Origin: Candidatus Aenigmatarchaeota archaeon
GTDB taxonomy: Archaea; Aenigmatarchaeota; Aenigmatarchaeia; QMZP01
Assembly (NCBI GenBank): GCA_016867675.1
Contig: VGIZ01000041.1
Location: 1 to 6,218 of the forward strand
Reading direction: 5' to 3'
Length of the DNA stretch: 6,218 bases
Shown here: in pieces, positions 1 to 4,541 of the stretch
Numbering within the stretch: position 1 is the first letter of the stretch
How the letters are laid out: every line of letters starts with the position of its first letter
Position numbers and translations under genes: made by a program
Notes under the pieces: generated by a model
Told to the model about the DNA's origin: nothing
Databases searched by the model: none
The model's input: the letters and a program-made list of their open reading frames with translations, nothing else

Positions 1-761
1 GTCACCTCTATGACAAGCTCGTATGTCTCGCTGCTCAGGTGCGGGACGAGCCACTCAATCCTGTCAGCCAGCCCGTTGCTGTTGGCGTCAATGGGCTTGA
101 ACTCAACAGGCTCCCTTGCCCCTGAGGCGCTGTTGATGTGGTAAAGGCGGACTGAGCTGGCCGGGGCTTCCGGCGATATTGCGGTGTAGGCTTTAACGTT
201 GGCGTAATGCACGGGCGAAGAGATTGTGATGAGCTTCCTGCTGCCGTCAACCTGCTGCTCCGTCGCCTCCGGGGCTTCGGTGTAGAAAACATTTTCACCC
301 GTTCGCTCGCTGCCGGCCGCGGCCATTCCTGTAACCGCGGAAGCGGGTGCTTTCTTTATCCATTTGACGGGCTCGCCTATTACGGCGGGCTGCTGCACGG
401 CGCCCGCAGGGACGGCGCCTGCGGGTGAAGCGCCGCCTGACGCCGCGTTGTCCGGGTGCGGCGGTTGTGCGTCAAGGACGTTGCCTGAAATCTGCAAGTC
501 GTTTGCAGTAAGAACCTGCGCTGCAAAGGCTGCGGCTATGAGGATTATCGGCACGGCGAATATCCAGAACCTCGGGATTCTGGTTTTTTGCCTGCCGCCC
601 TGCCTGCTGTTCAGCTTCGCCTGCCTTTTCAGAGCCTCTTCCCTGGAGCTGCCGAGGTAAACGCTCTTCGTCCTGCCGTGCCTGGTCCTTACGGTGGTGT
701 AATAGTAAGGCCCGAACCTCTTCCCGCCCTCGCGCCTGTAGGTCTTGTAAATTATACCCAC
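1..761 (-). CDS. Membrane-anchored surface protein, N-terminal part (runs off left edge)
   Basis: An open frame of about 253 codons runs off the left edge, so the C-terminus is missing. Residues 1-60 are strongly basic and include YKTYRREGGKRFGPYYYTTV and a KSVYLG turn, so this part is probably cytoplasmic. One hydrophobic helix follows at about 65-84 (FWIFAVPIILIAAAFAA). An Ala/Pro/Gly-rich linker spans about 98-128. The outer part begins with GEPVKWIKKA (129-138) and reaches the Asp/Asn-rich DANSNGLADRIEWLVPHLS (225-243). I know that last motif, together with 'GxPVxWxK', from large surface proteins of DPANN archaea. A role in the cell envelope is inferred; no enzymatic motif is visible. No ATG exists in this frame. 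I chose GTG at 761; GTG at 791 would add ten residues including a Cys-Cys pair. A minus-strand TATA-like box lies at 856-863. The other open frames here are shadows. Confidence 0.72.
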   Translation of the reverse strand, partial: MGIIYKTYRREGGKRFGPYYYTTVRTRHGRTKSVYLGSSREEALKRQAKLNSRQGGRQKTRIPRFWIFAVPIILIAAAFAAQVLTANDLQISGNVLDAQPPHPDNAASGGASPAGAVPAGAVQQPAVIGEPVKWIKKAPASAVTGMAAAGSERTGENVFYTEAPEATEQQVDGSRKLITISSPVHYANVKAYTAISPEAPASSVRLYHINSASGAREPVEFKPIDANSNGLADRIEWLVPHLSSETYELVIEV

Positions 762-855
762 CCGAGCATAGCCTGCGAACTTGCAGCACACATGAGGCTT
801 CCGCCGCGGCAGAAAATAAAATGTGCCACAAGTCAATTATAATTCGTCAGCCCTG

Positions 856-863
856 CTTATATA
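856..863 (-). promoter_or_regulatory. TATA-like box for the surface-protein gene
   Basis: On the minus strand this reads TATATAAG inside the AT-rich run AATATACTATATAAG. With the usual archaeal spacing, transcription would start near 833, which leaves a 40-70 nt leader before GTG 791 or GTG 761. Other AT-rich words nearer the gene (834-845 and 812-820) could serve instead, so the exact box is uncertain. Confidence 0.4.
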
Positions 864-892
864 GTATATTAAGAACGGCTCTGACAAGTTGT

Positions 893-916
893 GTGAGAAC
901 TGATATCAGTTCTCAC
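893..916. repeat. Perfect 24-bp palindrome (possible operator)
   Basis: The left half is GTGAGAACTGAT, and the right half is its exact reverse complement with no spacer. It lies about 30 bp upstream of the TATA-like box of the minus-strand surface-protein gene, a position that would suit a dimeric regulator. In RNA it would fold as a long stem with a minimal loop. Function is inferred from symmetry and position only. Confidence 0.75.
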
Positions 917-920
917 GGCT

Positions 921-943
921 ATGCGCCCGCAGAAAGGGCGCAT
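921..943. repeat. 8-bp hairpin with 7-nt loop
   Basis: ATGCGCCC at 921-928 is the exact reverse complement of 936-943, with loop GCAGAAA on the plus strand. It starts 4 nt after the palindrome. A short T-rich run (ATTATTT) follows on the plus strand only, while the neighbouring genes are on the minus strand, so a terminator role is doubtful. Confidence 0.65.
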
Positions 944-970
944 ATTATTTCGGGATGAGTTGGCGAATGA

Positions 971-1014
971 AGCTGCTGTGCGGCTAATGAAAAGTACTCC
1001 GCACCCTGCAAGCT
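971..1014. repeat. Irregular long hairpin downstream of argS
   Basis: AGCT 971-974 pairs with AGCT 1011-1014, GC 975-976 with GC 1008-1009, and GTGCGG 978-983 with CCGCAC 999-1004. This gives about 12 bp with small bulges around a 15-nt loop. It is the third inverted repeat within 125 nt, which suggests a folded RNA or a compound protein-binding site. Confidence 0.45.
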
Positions 1015-1081
1015 GAGGGGCTTGTCTGGTGGTTATTATATGCATCCAGAATCTAGTTGGCAGTACCCGCCAGTCGCTCCA

Positions 1082-2827
1082 TTACATCTTTTCCGGCGCC
1101 TCCATCCCCAGCAGGTGGAGCGCGTTCCTCATCACCGCGCGCACAGCCTCGACGAGGACCAGCCGCGCGTTCCTGACATCTTCCTCAGCCTTCAGGACAG
1201 GCAGCATCTCATAGAACTCGTTGAATGTGATTGCCAGCCTTGTCGCATAGCCCGCCACCACATGCGGGTGCATGAGCCTCGCGGCCTGCTCAACCACGTC
1301 AGGGAACTCATTTAGGATCTTTATGAGTGCCAGCTCCTTCTCCTCCTTCAGCATGCCGACGTCCCTGATGAGGTTCTTTATCGGCGCGGCCAGCTTCTCG
1401 CGCTTCTTCGTGCCGCTCGCCTTGGACATGATGGAGCACGCCCTCGTGTAGGCATACTGCAGGTAGGGTCCGCTGTTCTCGTCAATGCTCGCCGCCTTCT
1501 GCGGGTCGAAGACTATGACCTTGTCAGGCCCTGTGTTCAGCATGGAGAACTTTATCGCGCCGAGCCCGACCTGCTCCGCTATCTTCTTCAGCTGCCTCTT
1601 CTTCATCTTCGGGTTCTTCTTGAGCGACTCCTTCTCCGCAAGCCTGACCATCTCATCGCGCAGGTCGTCGTAGAGGATGACGCTGCCCTCGCGCGACTTC
1701 ATCTTCCCCGTCGGCAGGTTGACAAGCTCGTACGAAAGGTGCTCCTCCCTGCCGGCGGCGGGCGACTTCGCCAGCTCCAGGGTCCTGAATAGTTGGTTGA
1801 AGTAATGCTTCTGCTCGGAGCCGACCACATGGACTATCCTGTCAGGCCTGTACTCCTTCATCTGCAGCGCGGCGAGCCCGAGGTCCTTCGCCGAGTAGAG
1901 CGGGTTTCCCTCCTTCGTGAGCAGGACAAACACACCAAGGTCTTCAGAATTCAAATCCACTATCACGGCGCCGTCGCTCTTCTTGGCTATCTTCCTCCTG
2001 AGGAGCTCCTTCGCTGCCTTCGCGCCGGGCTTCTCCACCTCGCTCTCAAAGTAAAGCCTGTTGAACTTCACGCCGAAGTCCCTGTAGATGTCCTTGAAGT
2101 AGCCCAGGCTCCATGAGCGCGTCTTCTTCCACGCCGCGAGGATTTTCTTGTCCCTCGCGTAGAGCTTGCTGTTTATCTCCTCAGCCTCCTTCCCGACCTT
2201 CTCGCTCTCCTTGGCCTTCCTGCTGGCCTCGGCATAAACCTCGCCCAGCCAGCGGCCTTTGCTTTCCTTGCCCTTCGGCGCCCTGCCCTTGTGCAGCTTG
2301 ATGAAGCCCCACAGGCATTTGGCGACATGGGGGCCGATGTCTCCCTGGTAATTGGCGCGCACGACCCTGTAGCCCGCGGCTTCCAGTATCCTTGACAGCG
2401 ACTCGCCGTAGCTGATGTTCCTCACGTGGCCTATGTGGAAGGCCTTGTGCGTGTTGGCGTGGCAGAATTCCACCATGACCTTGCCTTTGGGTTTGGCTGC
2501 TTTACCAAAATCCTTGTTCCTGTCGGCTATCTGCTGCAGCACGGCTATGTTCATCCTGTCCCAGTCGGCGTAGAAGTTGACATAGGCTCCGATAGCATTC
2601 GCCTCGCGTATCATCCCCGTTGGCTTTATTTTGTCTGCAATCTCCCTTGCTATCAGCCTCGGGTCCTTGTGCTGGCTCTTCGCGAGCAGGAAGCACGGCA
2701 GCGCAAGGTCGGCGCCTATGCCCCCGGGCGGCTTCTCCAGAAGCTCCTCTATCTCGCTGCGCGGCAGGTCCGCAGCCGCATGGATGGCGTCAACCACATC
2801 GAACCTGAAACGGCTGGACGGCATCAT
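1082..2827 (-). CDS. argS: Arginyl-tRNA synthetase
   Basis: This class I synthetase attaches arginine to tRNA-Arg using ATP in the cytoplasm. All family parts are present, numbered from ATG 2827 (581 aa): an N-terminal tRNA D-loop-binding domain (about 5-105), the HIGH signature in KAFHIGHVRN (HIGH at 131-134), the conserved HVVGSEQKHYFNQLF stretch (about 333-347), the KMSKS-type loop as GKMKSREG (KMKS at 375-378), and the C-terminal DALR anticodon-binding domain, which begins near GPYLQYAYTRACS and contains FNEFYEMLPVL. Length matches the family (E. coli ArgS is 577 aa). The stop is TAA at 1082-1084. Start choice: GTG 2836, ATG 2827 and ATG 2824 are all in frame. I prefer ATG 2827 because a TTTTAAG box at 2850-2856 would place transcription start almost on it. 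GAGGGTG just upstream could alternatively act as a ribosome site. GC content is high, unlike the genes right of the tRNA. Confidence 0.97.
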   Translation of the reverse strand: MMPSSRFRFDVVDAIHAAADLPRSEIEELLEKPPGGIGADLALPCFLLAKSQHKDPRLIAREIADKIKPTGMIREANAIGAYVNFYADWDRMNIAVLQQIADRNKDFGKAAKPKGKVMVEFCHANTHKAFHIGHVRNISYGESLSRILEAAGYRVVRANYQGDIGPHVAKCLWGFIKLHKGRAPKGKESKGRWLGEVYAEASRKAKESEKVGKEAEEINSKLYARDKKILAAWKKTRSWSLGYFKDIYRDFGVKFNRLYFESEVEKPGAKAAKELLRRKIAKKSDGAVIVDLNSEDLGVFVLLTKEGNPLYSAKDLGLAALQMKEYRPDRIVHVVGSEQKHYFNQLFRTLELAKSPAAGREEHLSYELVNLPTGKMKSREGSVILYDDLRDEMVRLAEKESLKKNPKMKKRQLKKIAEQVGLGAIKFSMLNTGPDKVIVFDPQKAASIDENSGPYLQYAYTRACSIMSKASGTKKREKLAAPIKNLIRDVGMLKEEKELALIKILNEFPDVVEQAARLMHPHVVAGYATRLAITFNEFYEMLPVLKAEEDVRNARLVLVEAVRAVMRNALHLLGMEAPEKM

Positions 2828-2849
2828 GGAAACCACACACCCTCAATCG

Positions 2850-2856
2850 CTTAAAA
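2850..2856 (-). promoter_or_regulatory. Candidate TATA box of argS
   Basis: On the minus strand this reads TTTTAAG, about 26 nt from ATG 2827, which is the spacing expected for a leaderless archaeal transcript. A second, more AT-rich candidate (AATTATAAAC on the minus strand, 2919-2928) would give a leader of about 70 nt. The sequence does not decide between them. Confidence 0.35.
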
Positions 2857-2878
2857 CCTTGCATCAGCCAAGGCGGCC

Positions 2879-2913
2879 AAGCAAGCCCGTTGACGAGAGC
2901 ATGGCGCAGGCCA
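2879..2913. repeat. 35-nt imperfect direct repeat, copy R1
   Basis: This is the first of three aligned copies in the argS to tRNA-Gln spacer, with shared skeleton AAGCRAGYCCGT then GAG, GGCGCARG. It matches copy R3 at about 26 of 35 positions and R2 at about 24, counted by eye. It is separated from R2 by the AT-rich block. Confidence 0.5.
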
Positions 2914-2957
2914 AATTTGTTTATAATTGTATAGTCTGTTAATAAGATTATAAACCT
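2911..2957. promoter_or_regulatory. AT-rich block, probable promoter region
   Basis: This is a strongly AT-rich island inside an otherwise GC-rich spacer. It contains TTTATAATT and GATTATAAAC words that could act as TATA boxes on either strand. On the plus strand the box near 2948-2955 would start a transcript near 2978, giving the tRNA-Gln precursor a leader of roughly 95 nt that spans R2 and R3. No better TATA box lies closer to the tRNA. On the minus strand it could serve argS. Confidence 0.4.
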
Positions 2958-2975
2958 GCATTCACCGAACAAGCC

Positions 2976-3010
2976 AAGCAGGTCCGTAGTCAGGAGGAAG
3001 GCGCAAGTTA
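2976..3010. repeat. 35-nt imperfect direct repeat, copy R2
   Basis: Second copy, beginning AAGCAGGTCCGT and ending GGCGCAAGTTA. It matches R3 at about 27 of 35 positions. R2 and R3 start 60 nt apart, whereas R1 and R2 start 97 nt apart. Confidence 0.55.
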
Positions 3011-3035
3011 AACCCTCGCATGCAACAAAGGAACA

Positions 3036-3070
3036 AAGCGAGTCCGTCGCCAAGAGAATGGCGCAAGTAA
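3036..3070. repeat. 35-nt imperfect direct repeat, copy R3, abutting tRNA-Gln
   Basis: Third copy, beginning AAGCGAGTCCGT and ending GGCGCAAGTAA two nt before the tRNA. Only this copy can form a perfect small hairpin (CGCCA with TGGCG around a 6-nt loop), so the hairpin is not the conserved property. Confidence 0.55.
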
Positions 3071-3094
3071 TCAGCCCCGTAGTACAGCGGCCAA

Positions 3095-3164
3095 ACCCTT
3101 TAGCCCTTCTGAGAGGGCTAAAGCGTTTGCGGAAAGTAAGCTTCCGCAAGCGTGAAAGGGCTAA
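3095..3164 (+). other. tRNA-Gln intron 1, in the D arm (21/22)
   Basis: Removing these 70 nt restores the D stem exactly. A relaxed bulge-helix-bulge can be drawn: central helix GGCC (3089-3092) with GGCT (3159-3162, one G-U pair), 5' bulge AAA cut after 3094, and 3' bulge AAG cut after 3164. The flanking helices are weak. Inside are two strong hairpins back to back: a perfect 10-bp stem (3098-3107 with 3114-3123) and an 11-bp stem with one G-U (3124-3134 with 3142-3152). The AA at both junctions leaves one or two nt of ambiguity in the cut sites. Confidence 0.85.
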
Positions 3165-3180
3165 GTATACCCGCCTTTGG

Positions 3181-3228
3181 TTTCGACAGATTCCAAAAAT
3201 CTGACGGCGCGAGCCGTGTGAAAGAGAT
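3181..3228 (+). other. tRNA-Gln intron 2, canonical 37/38 site
   Basis: This 48-nt intron has a full bulge-helix-bulge junction. The central helix is CTTT (3175-3178) with AGAG (3223-3226). The 5' bulge GGT is cut after 3180, and the 3' bulge ATA is cut after 3228. The outer helix is the anticodon stem, and the inner helix is TTCG (3182-3185) with TGAA (3219-3222). Two internal hairpins follow: CAGATT with AATCTG (3187-3203) and ACGGC with GCCGT closed by a GCGA tetraloop (3204-3217). Confidence 0.9.
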
Positions 3229-3255
3229 AGTGGGTGACCGAGGTTCGAATCCTCG

Positions 3256-3289
3256 CGGGGCTATGGCTGAAACGGTGATAGCTCTGCTT
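3256..3289 (+). repeat. 34-nt direct repeat, left copy, starts in tRNA-Gln 3' end
   Basis: It starts with CGGGGCTA, the last 8 nt of tRNA-Gln, and continues 26 nt into the flank. It matches 4459-4492 at 33 of 34 positions; the one difference is G3266 versus C4469. Within it GCTAT and ATAGC form an inverted pair around the conserved CTGAAACGG core. A shared tRNA 3' end is what integration at a tRNA gene leaves behind, although here the repeat does not reach the T arm. Confidence 0.8.
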
Positions 3290-3308
3290 AGCGATAGAAT
3301 AGGGCATC

Positions 3309-3731
3309 TTACTGGAGCATCTGCCCAAGCGAGCTGCTGAAAGTGGCTGCTGTGTCACCCATATGACTTACCCTGTAGAACACCGAAGCCACTACAAACC
3401 TTTCAGTTGGCTCCGAGATGCCATTCAACAAACCATTATACATCTGGGAGTAAACATCTCTCGCTCTCTGGCATACTTTGTCAAGGTTCATGTAGCTGTC
3501 TGGGTTGGCAGTGTTCTTGAGCTTATCAAGAAGACCCTTTCTCAATTCTTGGATAGCGGCTGCATCACGATTCAAGTCGTGCTCTGAATTATCTGTGGAG
3601 ATGCACTCTCCATCTTTGAGAAGAATGTATCCAAGCATGTGTTTGAATATTCTTTTGTGGTTGAATCCCAGCACTTGCTCATTTCTCCAGTTTGTATTCC
3701 TTGAACGCCACCGCTTGTCATAAACAGCCAA
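3309..3731 (-). pseudogene. Displaced C-terminal part of the lipoprotein gene (frameshifted)
   Basis: This open frame ends with TAA at 3309-3311 and overlaps the end of the upstream lipoprotein frame. Its first 39 codons lie antisense-like over sequence already used by the lipoprotein, and they look unnatural. From codon 40 on (position 3614 downward) it reads DGECISTDNSEHDLNRDAAA and continues as an ordinary, mostly helical soluble sequence to FSSSLGQMLQ. Joining lipoprotein residue 214 (FFSK) to this Asp-40 gives one smooth 315-aa protein. I therefore treat 3309-3614 as the separated C-terminus of the same gene, not as an independent gene. A genuine separate small gene starting at 3731 is the less likely alternative. 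Confidence 0.6.
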
Positions 3732-4255
3732 ACATCACCCATACCTGAAATCATGGGGAGCATCATGGTAACATCAATCGTCTTGTTGGCTATGTCCAAT
3801 ATCACAGTCTCCACAGAATCAGAGTTTGAAACAGTGTTCTGTGAATAAATGTTGTAGAATGTGGAGTTTATCCTCTTTGATATGGCTGATACAGCCTTGA
3901 TCTCCGAGAGCGAAATATAAGCTTCTTTGAATGTGCCGTTGTCGGATGTTTTCAGTTCAGCTATCTTGGCTGGGTCGCACTCACTCACATAATACATGGA
4001 ATCAAATGTGTCTGATGCCTCACCTGTGTATGGATGCAGAGGGCAGATAGTTGAATAATCAAATTGCATATACTGACCTTTGCTTTGAAACAATTGTTCG
4101 CTGCTAACCTTTGCGAAATGACTCCAGTAATTCAGCGAGTAGTCAGTGAGATTACCATCAATTATAACGAGGTTCGCCTTGTCAGCATCAGAAACGCAGC
4201 CTGACATCGCAACAATAAGCAGTATCGGAAGAATTAGCAGGAACTTGTGCCTCAT
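3572..4255 (-). CDS. Predicted lipoprotein, unknown function (truncated by frameshift)
   Basis: The 227-aa frame starts at ATG 4255. Residues 1-19 are a lipoprotein-type signal (a basic MRHK, then a hydrophobic core) ending in the lipobox AMSGC with Cys20 as the likely lipid-bearing residue, so the protein is probably anchored to the outer face of the membrane. The remainder is polar and carries Cys71, Cys93, Cys195 and Cys207 plus several N-x-S/T sites, consistent with an exported, disulfide-bonded protein. I do not recognise a family. The end (MESASPQIIQSTT after residue 214) looks out of frame: one missing base in the A-run read from 3617-3615 moves the natural continuation into the frame ending at 3309. 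A TATA box at about 4281-4286 puts transcription start almost at the ATG. The gene is convergent with tRNA-Gln and divergent from the 4542 gene. It is GC-poorer than argS. Confidence 0.75.
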   Translation of the reverse strand: MRHKFLLILPILLIVAMSGCVSDADKANLVIIDGNLTDYSLNYWSHFAKVSSEQLFQSKGQYMQFDYSTICPLHPYTGEASDTFDSMYYVSECDPAKIAELKTSDNGTFKEAYISLSEIKAVSAISKRINSTFYNIYSQNTVSNSDSVETVILDIANKTIDVTMMLPMISGMGDVWLFMTSGGVQGIQTGEMSKCWDSTTKEYSNTCLDTFFSKMESASPQIIQSTT

Positions 4256-4280
4256 ATAATATTATTATCCAACCGCCCAT

Positions 4281-4286
4281 TTATAT
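4281..4286 (-). promoter_or_regulatory. TATA box of the lipoprotein gene
   Basis: On the minus strand the context is GCATATAAATGGGC. Its centre is about 26 nt upstream of ATG 4255, which predicts a leaderless transcript starting within a few nt of the start codon. No ribosome binding site is visible between box and ATG, which agrees with leaderless translation. Confidence 0.55.
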
Positions 4287-4357
4287 GCCAAGTCACTTTC
4301 AGGGTATCCCACCGAGGCTTGAGTTAACGGTAAACGATGCGAACGAAGTCTATTATT

Positions 4358-4377
4358 TAGCGATGATATAATCGCTA
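4358..4377. repeat. 7-bp inverted repeat in divergent promoter region
   Basis: TAGCGAT at 4358-4364 pairs with ATCGCTA at 4371-4377 around GATATA. The word TTAGCGAT also occurs just after the left direct repeat (3288-3295). It could be a small operator in the region between divergent genes, but the evidence is only symmetry and position. Confidence 0.35.
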
Positions 4378-4427
4378 CAACGAGCTGTAACCAGTTGTTG
4401 GCTAAAAGTTCAATAGGCTCAAATGGT

Positions 4428-4455
4428 GGGGCTATGACCGAAACGGTCAGGCTCT
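4428..4455 (+). repeat. Diverged third copy of the tRNA-flank repeat
   Basis: It begins GGGGCTATG like the two close copies, then reads ACCGAAACGGTCAGGCTCT in place of the CTGAAACGGTGATAGCTCT core. The centre GACCG AAA CGGTC (4436-4448) is a perfect 5-bp hairpin. It stands 31 nt upstream of the right copy, so two copies lie in tandem before the 4542 gene. Confidence 0.6.
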
Positions 4456-4458
4456 TAT

Positions 4459-4492
4459 CGGGGCTATGCCTGAAACGGTGATAGCTCTGCTT
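4459..4492 (+). repeat. 34-nt direct repeat, right copy
   Basis: It matches 3256-3289 at 33 of 34 positions, including the CGGGGCTA tRNA 3' end, and begins 1,203 bp downstream of it. Recombination between the copies would remove the lipoprotein gene and keep a functional tRNA-Gln acceptor end. It directly precedes the promoter of the 4542 gene. Confidence 0.8.
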
Positions 4493-4505
4493 CTCGGTTC
4501 ACGCA

Positions 4506-4512
4506 TTAAATA
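4506..4512 (+). promoter_or_regulatory. TATA box of the GTLTE protein gene
   Basis: TTAAATA is centred about 33 nt before ATG 4542, which predicts transcription start near 4535 and a leader of only a few nt. The nearest upstream ATG (4533) meets a stop after two codons, so 4542 is the start. No clear ribosome binding site is present. Confidence 0.5.
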
Positions 4513-4541
4513 CAGGTCGACAACTATAAGCAGATGGTCTG

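Larger units (their letters stand above)
762..1081. other. Gene-free spacer between argS 3' end and surface-protein start
   Basis: No convincing coding frame is present in these 320 nt. The spacer holds a perfect palindrome (893-916), a tight hairpin (921-943), an irregular long hairpin (971-1014) and an AT-rich promoter-like stretch (about 812-870) for the minus-strand surface-protein gene. It is also the region immediately downstream of argS on the same strand, so it may be transcribed as an argS 3' UTR or as a separate small RNA. No long T-run on the minus strand follows the argS stop. Confidence 0.6.
3073..3263 (+). tRNA. tRNA-Gln(UUG), two introns
   Basis: Exons join to a complete 73-nt cloverleaf. 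The acceptor stem AGCCCCG (3073-3079) pairs perfectly with CGGGGCT (3256-3262), and A3263 is the discriminator. The D stem GTAC (3082-3085) pairs with GTAT (3165-3168) around loop AGCGGCCAA. The anticodon stem CCCGC (3170-3174) pairs with GTGGG (3230-3234), and the loop is CTTTGGA with anticodon TTG (3177-3179). The variable loop is TGAC. The T arm is CGAGG, TTCGAAT, CCTCG (3239-3255). The AGCCCCG acceptor and overall sequence resemble other archaeal tRNA-Gln. CCA is not encoded. One 70-nt intron sits between positions 21 and 22 and one 48-nt intron at 37/38; both must be removed by the archaeal splicing endonuclease. The gene lies head-to-head with argS and marks the change from GC-rich to GC-poorer DNA. 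Confidence 0.93.

Noticed and set aside
472..831. Minus-strand 119-codon open frame overlapping the surface-protein start
   Set aside because: It lies in another frame of the surface-protein gene. The product is Arg/Gln-rich with no domain, while the competing frame has a membrane helix and a known surface motif.
953..1018. Possible C/D box guide RNA on the plus strand (GGGATGA near 953, CTGA near 1013)
   Set aside because: The C box is off consensus, C' and D' boxes are poor, and the closing stem is weak. It overlaps the irregular hairpin, so box spacing is probably chance.
1022..1214. Plus-strand open frames starting near TTATTATATGC at 1032
   Set aside because: They run into the argS 3' end on the opposite strand and their products look like antisense translation.
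1793..2854. Several plus-strand open frames of 60-142 codons opposite argS
   Set aside because: They are antisense shadows produced by GC-rich codons of a certain gene; none has a recognisable domain or promoter.
2879..3070. CRISPR array from the three 35-nt repeats
   Set aside because: Copies differ too much (about 69-77% identity), spacing is irregular (97 and 60 nt), and no cas genes are present.
2790..3149. Minus-strand 119-codon open frame across the argS start and the tRNA
   Set aside because: It overlaps argS, the spacer repeats and tRNA-Gln exon and intron 1. Its Leu/Cys/Thr runs come from translating the DNA repeats.
3609..3620. Programmed ribosomal frameshifting in the lipoprotein gene
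   Set aside because: No X-XXY-YYZ heptamer and no obvious downstream pseudoknot; a one-base loss in an A-run explains it more simply.
4390..4466. Second tRNA-like fragment ending in GGGGCTA before the 4542 gene
   Set aside because: Only the acceptor 3' strand is shared. No T arm, anticodon arm or matching 5' acceptor strand can be built upstream.
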